Positions 17,828 through 26,349 of a DNA stretch of 64,000 bases are shown here, in pieces. The notes under the pieces were generated by a model that made no database searches, was not told the DNA's origin, and saw only the letters and a program-made list of their open reading frames with translations. The DNA comes from JALEFZ01 sp964564415 (lineage in GTDB: Bacteria > Bacteroidota > Bacteroidia > J057). The stretch covers positions 24,449 to 88,448 of the forward strand of contig CAZMAV010000018.1 in assembly GCA_964564415.1 (NCBI GenBank). The letters are read 5' to 3'. Position numbers and translations under genes: made by a program. Within the stretch, counting starts at the first letter, position 1; every line of letters begins with the position of its first letter.

Positions 17828-18438
17828 TGGATTGGAAAGAAATTCAGACCGCATGGAAGGAGGAGGGGAACCATAAATCCAAAGAATTCTCCATTCCCAG
17901 CAAAAGTAGACTTGAGTCCCTAGGGAGAGAAATGAAATATTTTCAGCAAGACTACGGACGAACCCCCTCCCTCTGGATAAGTGCTATATTTTTGCTCTTT
18001 TCCGGGATGCTTCTCTTTGGGATTCTTCGAGATGGATTCGATGAATCAGAAAATTTGGATTACTTTATTTTCCTTTTCTTGCCCCTCGCAATTTTCAATT
18101 TACTACGAGCAATTTTAAGCAAAAATGTCTCACCTTCTGAAAACCTCCTGGACTACCTCAAGCATGCAAGAAAAAATGTACGACTGGTAAGGATTCAGCA
18201 ATTGGCTTCGCTTTCATCTCTCCTATTCTTAATTCCCCTCCTCCAATCAGCAAGAAAGGGATTCACCTGGGATACCTGGGATGACTATAGCAATACCATC
18301 GGCCTTCTGCTTTTTATCCCCATAGCCTTGATTTTTGCTGCTGTCCTGTGGTGGTACCAAAGCCAGCATCCCTACAATCTCTCTAGGTTACTCAAAGAAC
18401 TAAATGCCCTTATCAAGGAAATGGAAGAGGAAGAATAA
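17827..18438 (+). CDS. Membrane protein, probable regulator of the adjacent ECF sigma factor
   Basis: The 203-residue protein has a charged N-terminal cytoplasmic part of about 55 residues (MDWKEIQTAWKEEG) and four hydrophobic helices near residues 57-75, 85-100, 125-140 and 155-178. It ends with a short acidic coiled tail (LLKELNALIKEMEEEE). It has no classical zinc-binding anti-sigma motif. The role is inferred from the TAATG overlap with the sigma gene and the membrane topology; many Bacteroidota ECF genes are followed by unrelated-looking membrane proteins of this size. Confidence 0.6.
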   Translation: MDWKEIQTAWKEEGNHKSKEFSIPSKSRLESLGREMKYFQQDYGRTPSLWISAIFLLFSGMLLFGILRDGFDESENLDYFIFLFLPLAIFNLLRAILSKNVSPSENLLDYLKHARKNVRLVRIQQLASLSSLLFLIPLLQSARKGFTWDTWDDYSNTIGLLLFIPIALIFAAVLWWYQSQHPYNLSRLLKELNALIKEMEEEE

Positions 18439-18516
18439 TCTTAATATTTTTCAAACAAATAAGGCGAAAAATCGCTTTTTTGTTAAACATCAAAGTTTAA
18501 ACTTTAATTTTACACT

Positions 18517-18879
18517 ATGACTTATTTAGAACGCGCAAAAGACATTTACAACAAGATTGGTCAGGGTCACCTGCTGGAGGCCTTTGAGCATTATTACGCA
18601 GACAAAGTAGTCATGACCGAGCCCATGGGAACCCGTGAAGGTAAGGTAGCCTGCCGCCAGTATGAGGAGCAATTCCTCGATAGCGTCAAGGAAGTCCACG
18701 GCCTGGAGGTAAAAAATATCGCCTCTGACGAAGAAGCCGGAACTACCTTCATCGAGAACGTCCTGGACCTGACTTTCAAGGATGGAAATCGCACCCAAAT
18801 GGAACAGGTATCCGTCCAAAAGTGGGAAGGAGACAAGATTGTCCACGAAAGATTCTACTACGACCGCGGTCAGGGATGA
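18517..18879 (+). CDS. SnoaL/NTF2-like fold protein
   Basis: The 120-residue single-domain protein has the pattern of the NTF2/SnoaL alpha+beta cone. A helical start (MTYLERAKDIYNKI) leads to the YYADKVVMTEPMG strand lining a pocket, and a curved sheet ends in VQKWEGDKIVHERFYYD. Members bind small hydrophobic molecules or act as small isomerases or hydrolases; which applies here cannot be told. No signal peptide is seen, so it should be cytosolic. It is followed 14 bp later by a strong terminator. Confidence 0.75.
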   Translation: MTYLERAKDIYNKIGQGHLLEAFEHYYADKVVMTEPMGTREGKVACRQYEEQFLDSVKEVHGLEVKNIASDEEAGTTFIENVLDLTFKDGNRTQMEQVSVQKWEGDKIVHERFYYDRGQG

Positions 18880-18892
18880 TCCAAGTAAGCAT

Positions 18893-18938
18893 CAAAAAAA
18901 AGAGGCTGTCTTAAATTCAAGACAGCCTCTTTTTATTT
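18893..18938. terminator. Strong bidirectional intrinsic terminator
   Basis: A perfect 12-bp stem, AGAGGCTGTCTT/AAGACAGCCTCT, around a 6-nt loop has a T-run on the right and an A-run on the left. It therefore can terminate both the SnoaL-like gene and the convergent OmpA-like gene. Confidence 0.9.
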
Positions 18939-18953
18939 GAATAAAAATCAAAT

Positions 18954-19565
18954 TTACTCTGCGCAGGTCAGGTAAACGGCTCGGTTTTCTTTCCTGGCTT
19001 TTTGTTTGTGGCAGGTATAGGTCCTGCGGCTGCTTCTGCATGAACTTCTGGTATAGGTTCTGCTATTACAGTGGCTCCTAAAGTGCTCATCGTAGGTATA
19101 GCTATGATGCTCGTGGCTACTTTCCTTCTCGCTGTGGGGAGATTGAAAACTTTCTGCATCATCCTCCAGGATTGTAAGCCTACGTGGAGAGATTCCAAAA
19201 TTAAGGGTTAGGTACTTCATGACGGCCTGCTCCCTCATGGTCGCCATGTAGGTGGGCTCGTAAGCTCCTCTTTTGCCTGAAATTTCGAGTATCATGCTGG
19301 GATGATTGATCATCCGCTGAGCTACTTCGTTCAGTTCTTCAGTGGCCTCCAGGTCAAGCTGATTGCTGCGATTGTCAAAGAAAATGACAGGCAGGACGCA
19401 GACATTGGCTTTTTCGATGGGCTGCGAAAGTTCAGAAGAATGCTCTATATCGAGGGTATAGGAATCGGAGCCAGAGTATTCGGTGTGATTGAGCTGGTAA
19501 ATGACTACGCCTGCGACCAGTGCGATCCAGAAGACACGGGTAAGTGGATGAATTTTCTTGAACAT
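18954..19565 (-). CDS. Membrane-anchored OmpA-like protein with a Ser/His/Arg-rich insert
   Basis: The 203-residue protein starts with a single membrane helix (FWIALVAGVVIYQL) and continues into an OmpA/MotB-like domain. IFFDNRSNQLDLEATEELNEVA matches the first strand and helix, and REQAVMKYLTLNFGISPRRLT the second half. ENRAVYL takes the place of the conserved NRRV end. Between them, where Pal/OmpA proteins have a short loop, lies a 45-residue insert very rich in Ser, His, Tyr, Arg and Cys (for example SSHEHHSYTYDEHF). The peptidoglycan-binding Arg and Asp positions are only partly kept. The insert may bind metal; function is unproven. Confidence 0.6.
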   Translation of the reverse strand: MFKKIHPLTRVFWIALVAGVVIYQLNHTEYSGSDSYTLDIEHSSELSQPIEKANVCVLPVIFFDNRSNQLDLEATEELNEVAQRMINHPSMILEISGKRGAYEPTYMATMREQAVMKYLTLNFGISPRRLTILEDDAESFQSPHSEKESSHEHHSYTYDEHFRSHCNSRTYTRSSCRSSRRTYTCHKQKARKENRAVYLTCAE

Positions 19566-19689
19566 AGCAGAGTTAGAGTTTCTGGTTATAATTTACAAAG
19601 TCGAGCGGGATTCTACCAGTAGAAATTAAACATTGTCTCATGTATGATACAGGTAAAATTGCCAAAGGTTCATTCCCCCTCCGGGAAAC

Positions 19690-20607
19690 TCACAGATAAT
19701 GAACTTTGGTTAATTCTTCCGACACTTTCCACAAATTTTGCTGGCCATTTTTGTCTCTGGCCTGAGGAGGAACCTTGACCTCCTTGGGATAACCCCCGAG
19801 TTCCTGAAAGCCATCAGGACCGTAGTACTTTCCGGGCTGAGCCTGATGAGCTGTAGCTGCATACAACTGAGGCAAGGCACCCTTGGCAGCTGGCTGTGCC
19901 ATCAACTTGATCAGCCCTCCAAAAACAAACTTCATGATGGGACTGAAATCTGCTTTATCTCCCAGATTTGTACTTGATCCTCCAGGGTGAGCGACCATAG
20001 AACGGGTAGATTTACCGGCTTGCTCCAGGCGTTCGTTCAGCTCTTGGGTAAAAAGGATATTGGCCAATTTGCTCTGTCCGTAGGCTCCCCATTTGCTGTA
20101 TGACTTTTCACTCATCAGGTCGTCAAAGTTAACTTGACCGCTCTCTGCTGCTTTGGAAGCTACATTGACCACCCTACCAGCCTCCGAGGCTTCCAATTTA
20201 TCCATCAAAAGGCCCGTAAGGGCAAAATGCCCCAAATGATTGATACCAAATTGCTTCTCGAAGCCGTCTTTGGTCTTACCCTGAGGGAGGGCCATGACCC
20301 CGGCATTGTTGATCAGGATGTCCAACTTATCGTGTTTGTCGGAAAATTTTTCCACAAAGGACTTTACAGAATCCAGGCTGGCCAAGTCTAATTCCATGAG
20401 TTCCAGCTTGGCACCTGACACCTCAGCCTCTATCTTTTCTTTGGCATTCTTTCCCTTTTCGAGATTTCGGCATCCGAGGATGACCCTTGCCCCCTTTTGA
20501 GCGAGCGCCAAGGAAGATTCATAGCCCAGTCCGCTGTTTGCTCCCGTAACAAGTGCTGTTTTTCCATTCAGGTCGGGCATCTGCTCGACCGTCCATTGAT
20601 TTGACAT
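19690..20607 (-). CDS. Short-chain dehydrogenase/reductase, retinol-dehydrogenase-like
   Basis: This classical SDR of 305 residues has the TGANSGLG cofactor loop near residue 20, NNAGVM for fold stability, Ser in VNVASKAAE and the catalytic YGQSK (YxxxK). The Arg after the second strand (GCRNLEKGK) favours NADP(H). The layout, with a longer C-terminal part carrying GKYYGPDGF, matches the subgroup related to protochlorophyllide reductase and retinol dehydrogenases, which in bacteria act on various lipophilic alcohols and aldehydes. Substrate unknown. It is a single gene flanked by non-coding gaps of about 110-120 bp. Confidence 0.88.
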   Translation of the reverse strand: MSNQWTVEQMPDLNGKTALVTGANSGLGYESSLALAQKGARVILGCRNLEKGKNAKEKIEAEVSGAKLELMELDLASLDSVKSFVEKFSDKHDKLDILINNAGVMALPQGKTKDGFEKQFGINHLGHFALTGLLMDKLEASEAGRVVNVASKAAESGQVNFDDLMSEKSYSKWGAYGQSKLANILFTQELNERLEQAGKSTRSMVAHPGGSSTNLGDKADFSPIMKFVFGGLIKLMAQPAAKGALPQLYAATAHQAQPGKYYGPDGFQELGGYPKEVKVPPQARDKNGQQNLWKVSEELTKVHYL

Positions 20608-20720
20608 GTCTTCTTTTTGTTTGAGTGTGGAAGAATACTAGGAGATAAGTACAAAGGAACTTTTCTGTTTTCAGTATTCGTTTTTTATCGTTTATCTATG
20701 ATCATTCCCCCACCGGATTT

Positions 20721-23450
20721 TTAATTTTTGCTTCCCAGTGAATATGAAACCTTTACCATCACATACCTCCTCAGGGTAAGGCTGTTTCCATCCTCTACAA
20801 AATTGAGTTCTGCCCGGCGACTGACGCCAAGGTTTTGATTCAATATATCGAAGGCAAGAAGTTCCACCCTGAGTTTTTTATCAAAAAACTGCCGGGTGAG
20901 GCTGGCTTCCAGGAGAGGAACCTGCACATCCTCCGCAAAATTTCCTCCGGCGTAGATGGCCCAGGAAAACTCCGACCGAAAAACCCAGTTTTTCAAGAAG
21001 TTGAGTCGAAACCTCACAAAATAGTTTTGATTCAAGAAATTTCTGTCAAATTGCGAGGCATCGGAATATGTGGCTTGGTTAAAGCCCCAATCCCCCCCCA
21101 CCGCAAGGTCAAATACCTCTTTCTTTCTGTTTTCCAGGCTCAGGCCTGCTGTATTGCTAATGCGATTTACCACATTTTCCTGGCCGTTGACAAAGGTGAT
21201 TCCATTGTTGTAGCTAAGTCGGTTGCTCAAGCTTATTTTTATCCCCAGGGGGCGAATAGGCGTTGAGAGATTGATGTTGGCACCGACTCTCAATGAATTA
21301 TCGACATTTAGGGGCCTTCTTATTTGCCTGAATAAAGAGTCAACCTCCCTTACCTCCACGATGGAATTTTGGGTATAATTTACCCATATATAGGTAAAAA
21401 GAGAGGTAAAGCTAAAGGGATCGTACCAGTATATATCACCGGCAAGGTTGTGGGTATAAGAAGGACGTAGGCCTGGATTTCCCTGGTAGAGATTAAAGGG
21501 ATCACGGTTGTCGATAAAGGGCTGCAATTGGGTCAGACTGGGTTCGTCAAAGGAGGTGCGATAGCGAAGCCCTGCCTTCAACCCATCCTTCCATTGGTAG
21601 TAGAAACGCAGGTTGGGGAGGAAATTTTGGAATTGCTGATCTATGCTGTCGCTTAGGGTAAAGAGAAATCCCTCCAATCTTGAAGTCTGATAGTCGACGC
21701 CTAGCTGCAGACCGGCCTTTTCTCCCTTCAAGTTGAAAGAGGATCCGACAGTCTGGTACATGTAGTCCCTTCGAAAACTGTTGCTCAAAAGGGTGTTTCT
21801 TTCCCTAAATGGAAATAGGTCAAATACATCCCGATCCTGATTTTGCCGGTAGTTTTGAATGGCATAGGTAAATTGGAGGCGGTTTCCTACCTTACCCAGC
21901 GGTTCCGTGTACTGGACCCGTCCCCCGTAAGTGAGTTTGTTTTCCTCCTGGCTTTGATCCTGAGAAAGATCATTGGTCAGGGTCATGCGAGGCAGAAAGA
22001 GGGTATTGGCCGCCTCAAAAAGTCCGGTTTGATTGCTCATTTCTCCACCGATCCTCCCGCGAAAGGAAATGGTACGACCTTTTTTAAGAATGCGGGTCAG
22101 ATAAGAAAAACTGGCCTCCCCATCAATTTTTTGAGCTTCCGATTGGTTGATCCGCCGGCTCGAGTTTTCCAGGTTGCCCTCCACCCCAAAGACCTCCGTC
22201 ATGCTGCTGTCTCGATTTTGTCCCCCCCTATATCCCAGATTTAGGTTGAAGCGAAAACGAGCAATAGAATCTCCTCTGAAGCGAAGTCCCGTCGAAAGTC
22301 GATGGCTGTAAAACTGGTCCCTGCTCATCCGCTCGTTTTCGGAGGTAAAAAAATCTTCCTCCAAAAATTGCTCTCGGGTAAAATCCTCCTCTCTCCGGGT
22401 TCCTAAGCCGCTGAGCATGTAGTTGGCATTAAACTGTAGCTTGGGAGTCAGTTCAATGCTGCTGTTGATCCCTCCCCCCTGGGTCGTCAATATCCCATTT
22501 CGATCAAGGGCAGAGATGGGAATGCCAGAGTTTTCATCCACCGGGATGTTGATGACTCCATCCTTCATAAAGCTGCCGATCCCCCCCATGAATTCTATAT
22601 ACTCACTGATTGAAAAGCCGTTCTCGTTGATATTATTTGAGAGACCTATAAGAGAAAACTGGGCTTTAGGGGCAAAGCGGTTTACATTACCCTTTAGCGT
22701 ATATCGGTCATCACTTCCGTATCCACCCTCTACGTTGCCGAAGTATCCCCTCTTTTTGTCCTCCTTAAGTGTTAGGTTAATGGTCTGGTTTACTTCCCCG
22801 TCATCGGTCCCGGAAATGTCTTCTTCGTCAGTTTTTTCGTCGTAGACCTCAACACTTTTGATGGCATCTGCCGGTAGGTTTTTCGTGGCCATCTTGGGGT
22901 CATCTCCAAAAAACTCTTCTCCGTCTACCCTGACCTTGCCTACATTTCTGCCCTGAGCTTTAATGTTTCCACTTTCGTCTACTTCCACTCCCGGCAATTT
23001 TTTCAGCAGGTCTTCGACTAGCTCTCCGGGTTGGGCATCAAATACATCGGCGTTGTAGGAAAGGGTATCACCCTTGAGTTGGATAGGGCTTCTCTCAGCT
23101 TCGATGTCCACCTGATCTGTCACCAGGTCTTCAGGATAAAGGACAATAGCACCCAGGTCTTCCTCTTTTTGTCCCCGAGTCAGGTCTACCCTTTTTTCTA
23201 CCGTTGCATAGCCCAAAAAGGAGACCTTGAGGGAATAGGGCAGAGGTTTGAGCCCGGGAAGCCTGAATTCCCCTGCTTCATTGGTCAGGACAAAGGAAGC
23301 GATGGTAGAATCCACCTCCTGAACCAGGATAATACTGGCACCGGGAAGGGGCTGCCCGCTGCTGTCGCTCACAGTCCCGGTGATGCGTTGAGCCCAGACA
23401 CAGAGAGGCAGTAGCCCCAAAATCAAAAGAATGCTTAATTTTTTTGTCAT
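20721..23450 (-). CDS. TonB-dependent-receptor-like outer-membrane beta-barrel protein
   Basis: The product is about 909 residues: a signal peptide (MTKKLSILLILG to VWAQ), a carboxypeptidase-regulatory-like beta-sandwich (about 22-105, starting ITGTVSDSSGQPLPGAS), a plug domain (KLPGVEVDESG to VEVYDEK) and a long C-terminal outer-membrane barrel of the OMP_b-brl_3 type. No TonB box can be pointed to with certainty. The start is placed at 23450 because the signal peptide begins there. The gene lies downstream of a GLPGLI protein on the same strand, a pairing seen repeatedly in Bacteroidota and taken as a functional unit, possibly for peptide or metal handling. It is paralogous to the receptor at 38916-41744. 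Confidence 0.88.
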   Translation of the reverse strand: MTKKLSILLILGLLPLCVWAQRITGTVSDSSGQPLPGASIILVQEVDSTIASFVLTNEAGEFRLPGLKPLPYSLKVSFLGYATVEKRVDLTRGQKEEDLGAIVLYPEDLVTDQVDIEAERSPIQLKGDTLSYNADVFDAQPGELVEDLLKKLPGVEVDESGNIKAQGRNVGKVRVDGEEFFGDDPKMATKNLPADAIKSVEVYDEKTDEEDISGTDDGEVNQTINLTLKEDKKRGYFGNVEGGYGSDDRYTLKGNVNRFAPKAQFSLIGLSNNINENGFSISEYIEFMGGIGSFMKDGVINIPVDENSGIPISALDRNGILTTQGGGINSSIELTPKLQFNANYMLSGLGTRREEDFTREQFLEEDFFTSENERMSRDQFYSHRLSTGLRFRGDSIARFRFNLNLGYRGGQNRDSSMTEVFGVEGNLENSSRRINQSEAQKIDGEASFSYLTRILKKGRTISFRGRIGGEMSNQTGLFEAANTLFLPRMTLTNDLSQDQSQEENKLTYGGRVQYTEPLGKVGNRLQFTYAIQNYRQNQDRDVFDLFPFRERNTLLSNSFRRDYMYQTVGSSFNLKGEKAGLQLGVDYQTSRLEGFLFTLSDSIDQQFQNFLPNLRFYYQWKDGLKAGLRYRTSFDEPSLTQLQPFIDNRDPFNLYQGNPGLRPSYTHNLAGDIYWYDPFSFTSLFTYIWVNYTQNSIVEVREVDSLFRQIRRPLNVDNSLRVGANINLSTPIRPLGIKISLSNRLSYNNGITFVNGQENVVNRISNTAGLSLENRKKEVFDLAVGGDWGFNQATYSDASQFDRNFLNQNYFVRFRLNFLKNWVFRSEFSWAIYAGGNFAEDVQVPLLEASLTRQFFDKKLRVELLAFDILNQNLGVSRRAELNFVEDGNSLTLRRYVMVKVSYSLGSKN

Positions 23451-23756
23451 GATTGTGGTGGGTAAATGAAAAGAAGGTCCCGGGGGTTGGGAGTTTTTAA
23501 ATAAGTTATAGAAAGAAAGCCAAAAAATGGACACAGCTATCATCATCATCATAAGCTCTTCCTTTTTGGCGATTAACAATTAGCAGGTTAAGCTTGAAAA
23601 TGAATTATTTGTAATTAGCCCTACAAGGCTATGCCAATCTTACGGCGATATATTCCTAAGGAAAAAAAGCCAGTAGGCTTGGGTCCTACATGCTCTAGAG
23701 ATAATGTTTCCTGAAAATGGGGAATCCAAGCTCAGAAATTGAAAGGTTGGAAGATG

Positions 23757-24497
23757 TCAATTCTTAATGATTTTGAAGGTCCCTCCTTCACCCTTTAGGG
23801 ATTTCATTTCTTCCAGCTTTTCCTTCATGATCTGGTCAAATTCTTCCCGGCTGACTTTTTTGCCCTTCTCAGGAGGTAGCATTTCTTCCTTGGGAATTTC
23901 TGCGAATGCCACCTTTTTTGCTTCGATGATCAGGGATTCGTCTTTGTTGGCAACTTTAAGAATCAATCCCGGAAGGCCATTTTGACTGCCTGGACCTACC
24001 TGTATGGGTATTTGTGGGGTAAACCAGGCCTTGGTTTGGGTAGAATCGTCAGCCGTGGCCTTCATGCAGATAAAGCCGGCGATCTTTTCCTGCTCTCCGG
24101 TCAACTTCCATTTTTTTGCCGATGCTTCCCCCTCGATCAGGAAAATTCGACCCATAAAATTTTTCTTTTCTATGCTGTTTTCACCCTTCAGATCACGAAA
24201 AACTACATTATCCGAGCCCCCAAATTTTGCCGATATATTTTGATCTGAGCCTTCACTCTTAAATGCTGCACTTTCCGCTTCCGTGGAGTTTCGGTAGATA
24301 GATTTTTCAGGGCTGAACAGGAGGGTTTTAAAATTGCTCTTGTATTCGGGGATCAGCGCCAGTAGCTCTGGATTCTTATCACCAAGCTTTTTGTGTAGGT
24401 TGATCTTTTCCTCAAAAATCACCCTTCCCTCTTTGGGGCTTTGGGCAAATAAAAGGCAGGGAAACAGTAAAATGAAGAGGATAAAGGTTCTGCTCAT
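23757..24497 (-). CDS. GLPGLI-family secreted protein
   Basis: The 246-residue exported protein has a signal peptide ending near LLFAQ and the signature GLPGLI in GSQNGLPGLILKV. The surrounding TKAWFTPQIPIQVGPG strand is also typical of the family (TIGR01200). The C-terminal region is Lys/Glu-rich and probably helical. The biochemical role of the family is not known. It stands 306 bp upstream of, and in the same orientation as, the TonB-type receptor gene, which is the common arrangement, so the two probably work together in the periplasm and outer membrane. Confidence 0.88.
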   Translation of the reverse strand: MSRTFILFILLFPCLLFAQSPKEGRVIFEEKINLHKKLGDKNPELLALIPEYKSNFKTLLFSPEKSIYRNSTEAESAAFKSEGSDQNISAKFGGSDNVVFRDLKGENSIEKKNFMGRIFLIEGEASAKKWKLTGEQEKIAGFICMKATADDSTQTKAWFTPQIPIQVGPGSQNGLPGLILKVANKDESLIIEAKKVAFAEIPKEEMLPPEKGKKVSREEFDQIMKEKLEEMKSLKGEGGTFKIIKN

Positions 24498-24667
24498 CTT
24501 GTCTGTCTTTTTGTCAAAATATGATTCAATATAAGGAAGTATTTTTGAGGCATTTGTTAAAGAAAACCTTTGATTCGTTAAGGAAAGGTTAAGAGCCCCT
24601 GAATTCTGGAAAAGAACCTCTACCCCTGTCGAACCAGGGCGGCAGAAAGCTTATCCTCATCCCAATC

Positions 24668-24696
24668 AAAAACCCGATCAGCCGAAGCCGATCGGG
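24668..24696 (-). terminator. Intrinsic terminator with UUCG tetraloop
   Basis: Read on the minus strand, CCCGATCGGC-TTCG-GCTGATCGGG forms a 10-bp stem with one G-T pair, capped by a C(UUCG)G tetraloop and followed by TTTTT. It lies 34 bp past the DUF1501 gene and should end the DUF1800-DUF1501 transcript. Confidence 0.9.
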
Positions 24697-24729
24697 AAAA
24701 CCAGGAAGAGGGAATAAAAATTTATATTT

Positions 24730-26307
24730 CTATCGCTTCACGGCGATAATCATGTCATGGGAGTGCCGCTGACGGGCATGGATATAATAGCGTCCAGGCC
24801 GCCAGTTTCCACCTTCAATTTTGATGCTGTGGTTACCGGCTTCATAGGTCTCGTTGGCCAGTTCGTGAACGATTCTCCCCTGCGCATCAAAGACGCGGAC
24901 CTGTACGACTCCTTCCTCCTTCACCCAAAAGTTTAGCTCTGTGCGGTTATGGAAGGGATTGGGATTGTTGGTCTTAAGGAATATCTTTTGCTCCTTTTCC
25001 AGCAGGCCTCTTTTGGCTTTGCGCGACTTGATCACAGGAACGTGAACAAAGTCATCGAAGAGCCATTCTTTGATCTGAGCTTCCTCCACCCCAAACCAGT
25101 CCATGAGTACCGAGCCATACATGGACCGGAAATCATAGAGCATGGGGAGGTTGTCTCTGCGGTCTACCTCTTCGGGGATAAGGGGATTTTCTCCAAAAAT
25201 TTGCGGATTGACAGCTTTTCCAAAGAAAAACATAGGCGCAGCTGCCCCGTGGTCGGTGCCCAGGCTGCCATTTTCCTTGATACGCCTCCCAAATTCGGAG
25301 AAGGTCATGCCGATCACCCGATGGTCCAACTGCATGAGCTCCAGGTCATCCTGAAAAGCAGCGATGGCATCAGAGACATCCTGCAGAAGTTCTGCGTGAT
25401 TTCCAATGGTCGAATCTCCGCCTTCCACCTGGCTGGCATGGGTATCGAAGCCCCCGATGTTGACAATGTAGACCTTGGTCTTAAGCCCTCCGGCAATCAG
25501 GCGAGCTACGATCTTCAATTCTCTGGCGAGGCGATTACTTTCCAGGCCCAGGTATTTGCGGGAGACATTGCTGCCCACATTTGAAGATTCCTGTATGGCC
25601 TGGAGGTATTGATTGGTTTGGCTGATCATGGTACGCATGAAGCCCAGTTCTTTTCCGTAGGGAGTATTGGCAAAATTCATCCCGGCCGATACCGGTAGTT
25701 CAGAAAACCTGTCCGGATTCCTGACTGCCAGACCCAGATTTACAGATTCTCCCTGACAGGTACTTGACACGACAGAGCCTACCGTGATCGCGGGAGGATG
25801 GGGCTGGTCTGCCGTGGGAAAGCCTTCGGGAAATCCCGGAAATTCCGAATCCAAAAAGCGACCCATCCAGCCCGTGTTCCACACTTCCTCTGAGGGTGAT
25901 CCCGAGGTCCAAATGTCGGTAGAGCGAAAGTGAGAAAAATTAGGCTCCGGATATCCCACCCCCTGGACGATAGCCACCTTCTCCTGTTGGTACATTGACT
26001 TCAATTCCGTCATGGAGGGATGGAAGCCTACGTGGTCGTGGAGTTTGAGGACTTTCTTTTCGGGGATAATGACATCTGGACGAGCCTTGACCAGGTTGTC
26101 ATATTGGTCTAGGGGAATGAGGGTATTGAGGCCGTCATTGCCCCCGTTGAGTTGGATGAGGACAAGGACCCTCTCTTCATCGTCTGTCATCTGAGCCAGA
26201 CGAGCAAAGGGATGCTGAAAACTGTGAGCGAGAACCTGGGTTTTTCCCAATAACATGGGAGCTAACCCGGCCAAGGCAGAGTTCTTAAGGAAGTTTCTGC
26301 GCTTCAT
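24730..26307 (-). CDS. DUF1501 protein with Tat-like signal and T9SS sorting domain
   Basis: The 525-residue protein begins with MKRRNFLKNSALAG, a good twin-arginine (RRxFLK) signal. The DUF1501 domain (about 45-430) is a sulfatase/alkaline-phosphatase-fold family and contains LIQLNGGNDGLNTLIP, the NFSHFRSTDIW loop and GGFDTHASQ. Residues about 445-525 form a T9SS type A sorting domain (PNPFHN, VRVFDAQGRIVHEL, PGRYYIH). Tat export followed by T9SS would put a folded, possibly metal-bound enzyme on the surface. It is always found with DUF1800 proteins, as here, where the partner gene lies 42 bp upstream. Substrate unknown. Confidence 0.88.
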   Translation of the reverse strand: MKRRNFLKNSALAGLAPMLLGKTQVLAHSFQHPFARLAQMTDDEERVLVLIQLNGGNDGLNTLIPLDQYDNLVKARPDVIIPEKKVLKLHDHVGFHPSMTELKSMYQQEKVAIVQGVGYPEPNFSHFRSTDIWTSGSPSEEVWNTGWMGRFLDSEFPGFPEGFPTADQPHPPAITVGSVVSSTCQGESVNLGLAVRNPDRFSELPVSAGMNFANTPYGKELGFMRTMISQTNQYLQAIQESSNVGSNVSRKYLGLESNRLARELKIVARLIAGGLKTKVYIVNIGGFDTHASQVEGGDSTIGNHAELLQDVSDAIAAFQDDLELMQLDHRVIGMTFSEFGRRIKENGSLGTDHGAAAPMFFFGKAVNPQIFGENPLIPEEVDRRDNLPMLYDFRSMYGSVLMDWFGVEEAQIKEWLFDDFVHVPVIKSRKAKRGLLEKEQKIFLKTNNPNPFHNRTELNFWVKEEGVVQVRVFDAQGRIVHELANETYEAGNHSIKIEGGNWRPGRYYIHARQRHSHDMIIAVKR

Positions 26308-26349
26308 ATGTAGAGTTTTTTTATTCGAAGTGATGGATAGAGGTAAACA

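Noticed and set aside
19302..19622. + strand frame opposite the OmpA-like gene
   Set aside because: It has no motif and overlaps the gene with signal anchor and OmpA pattern.
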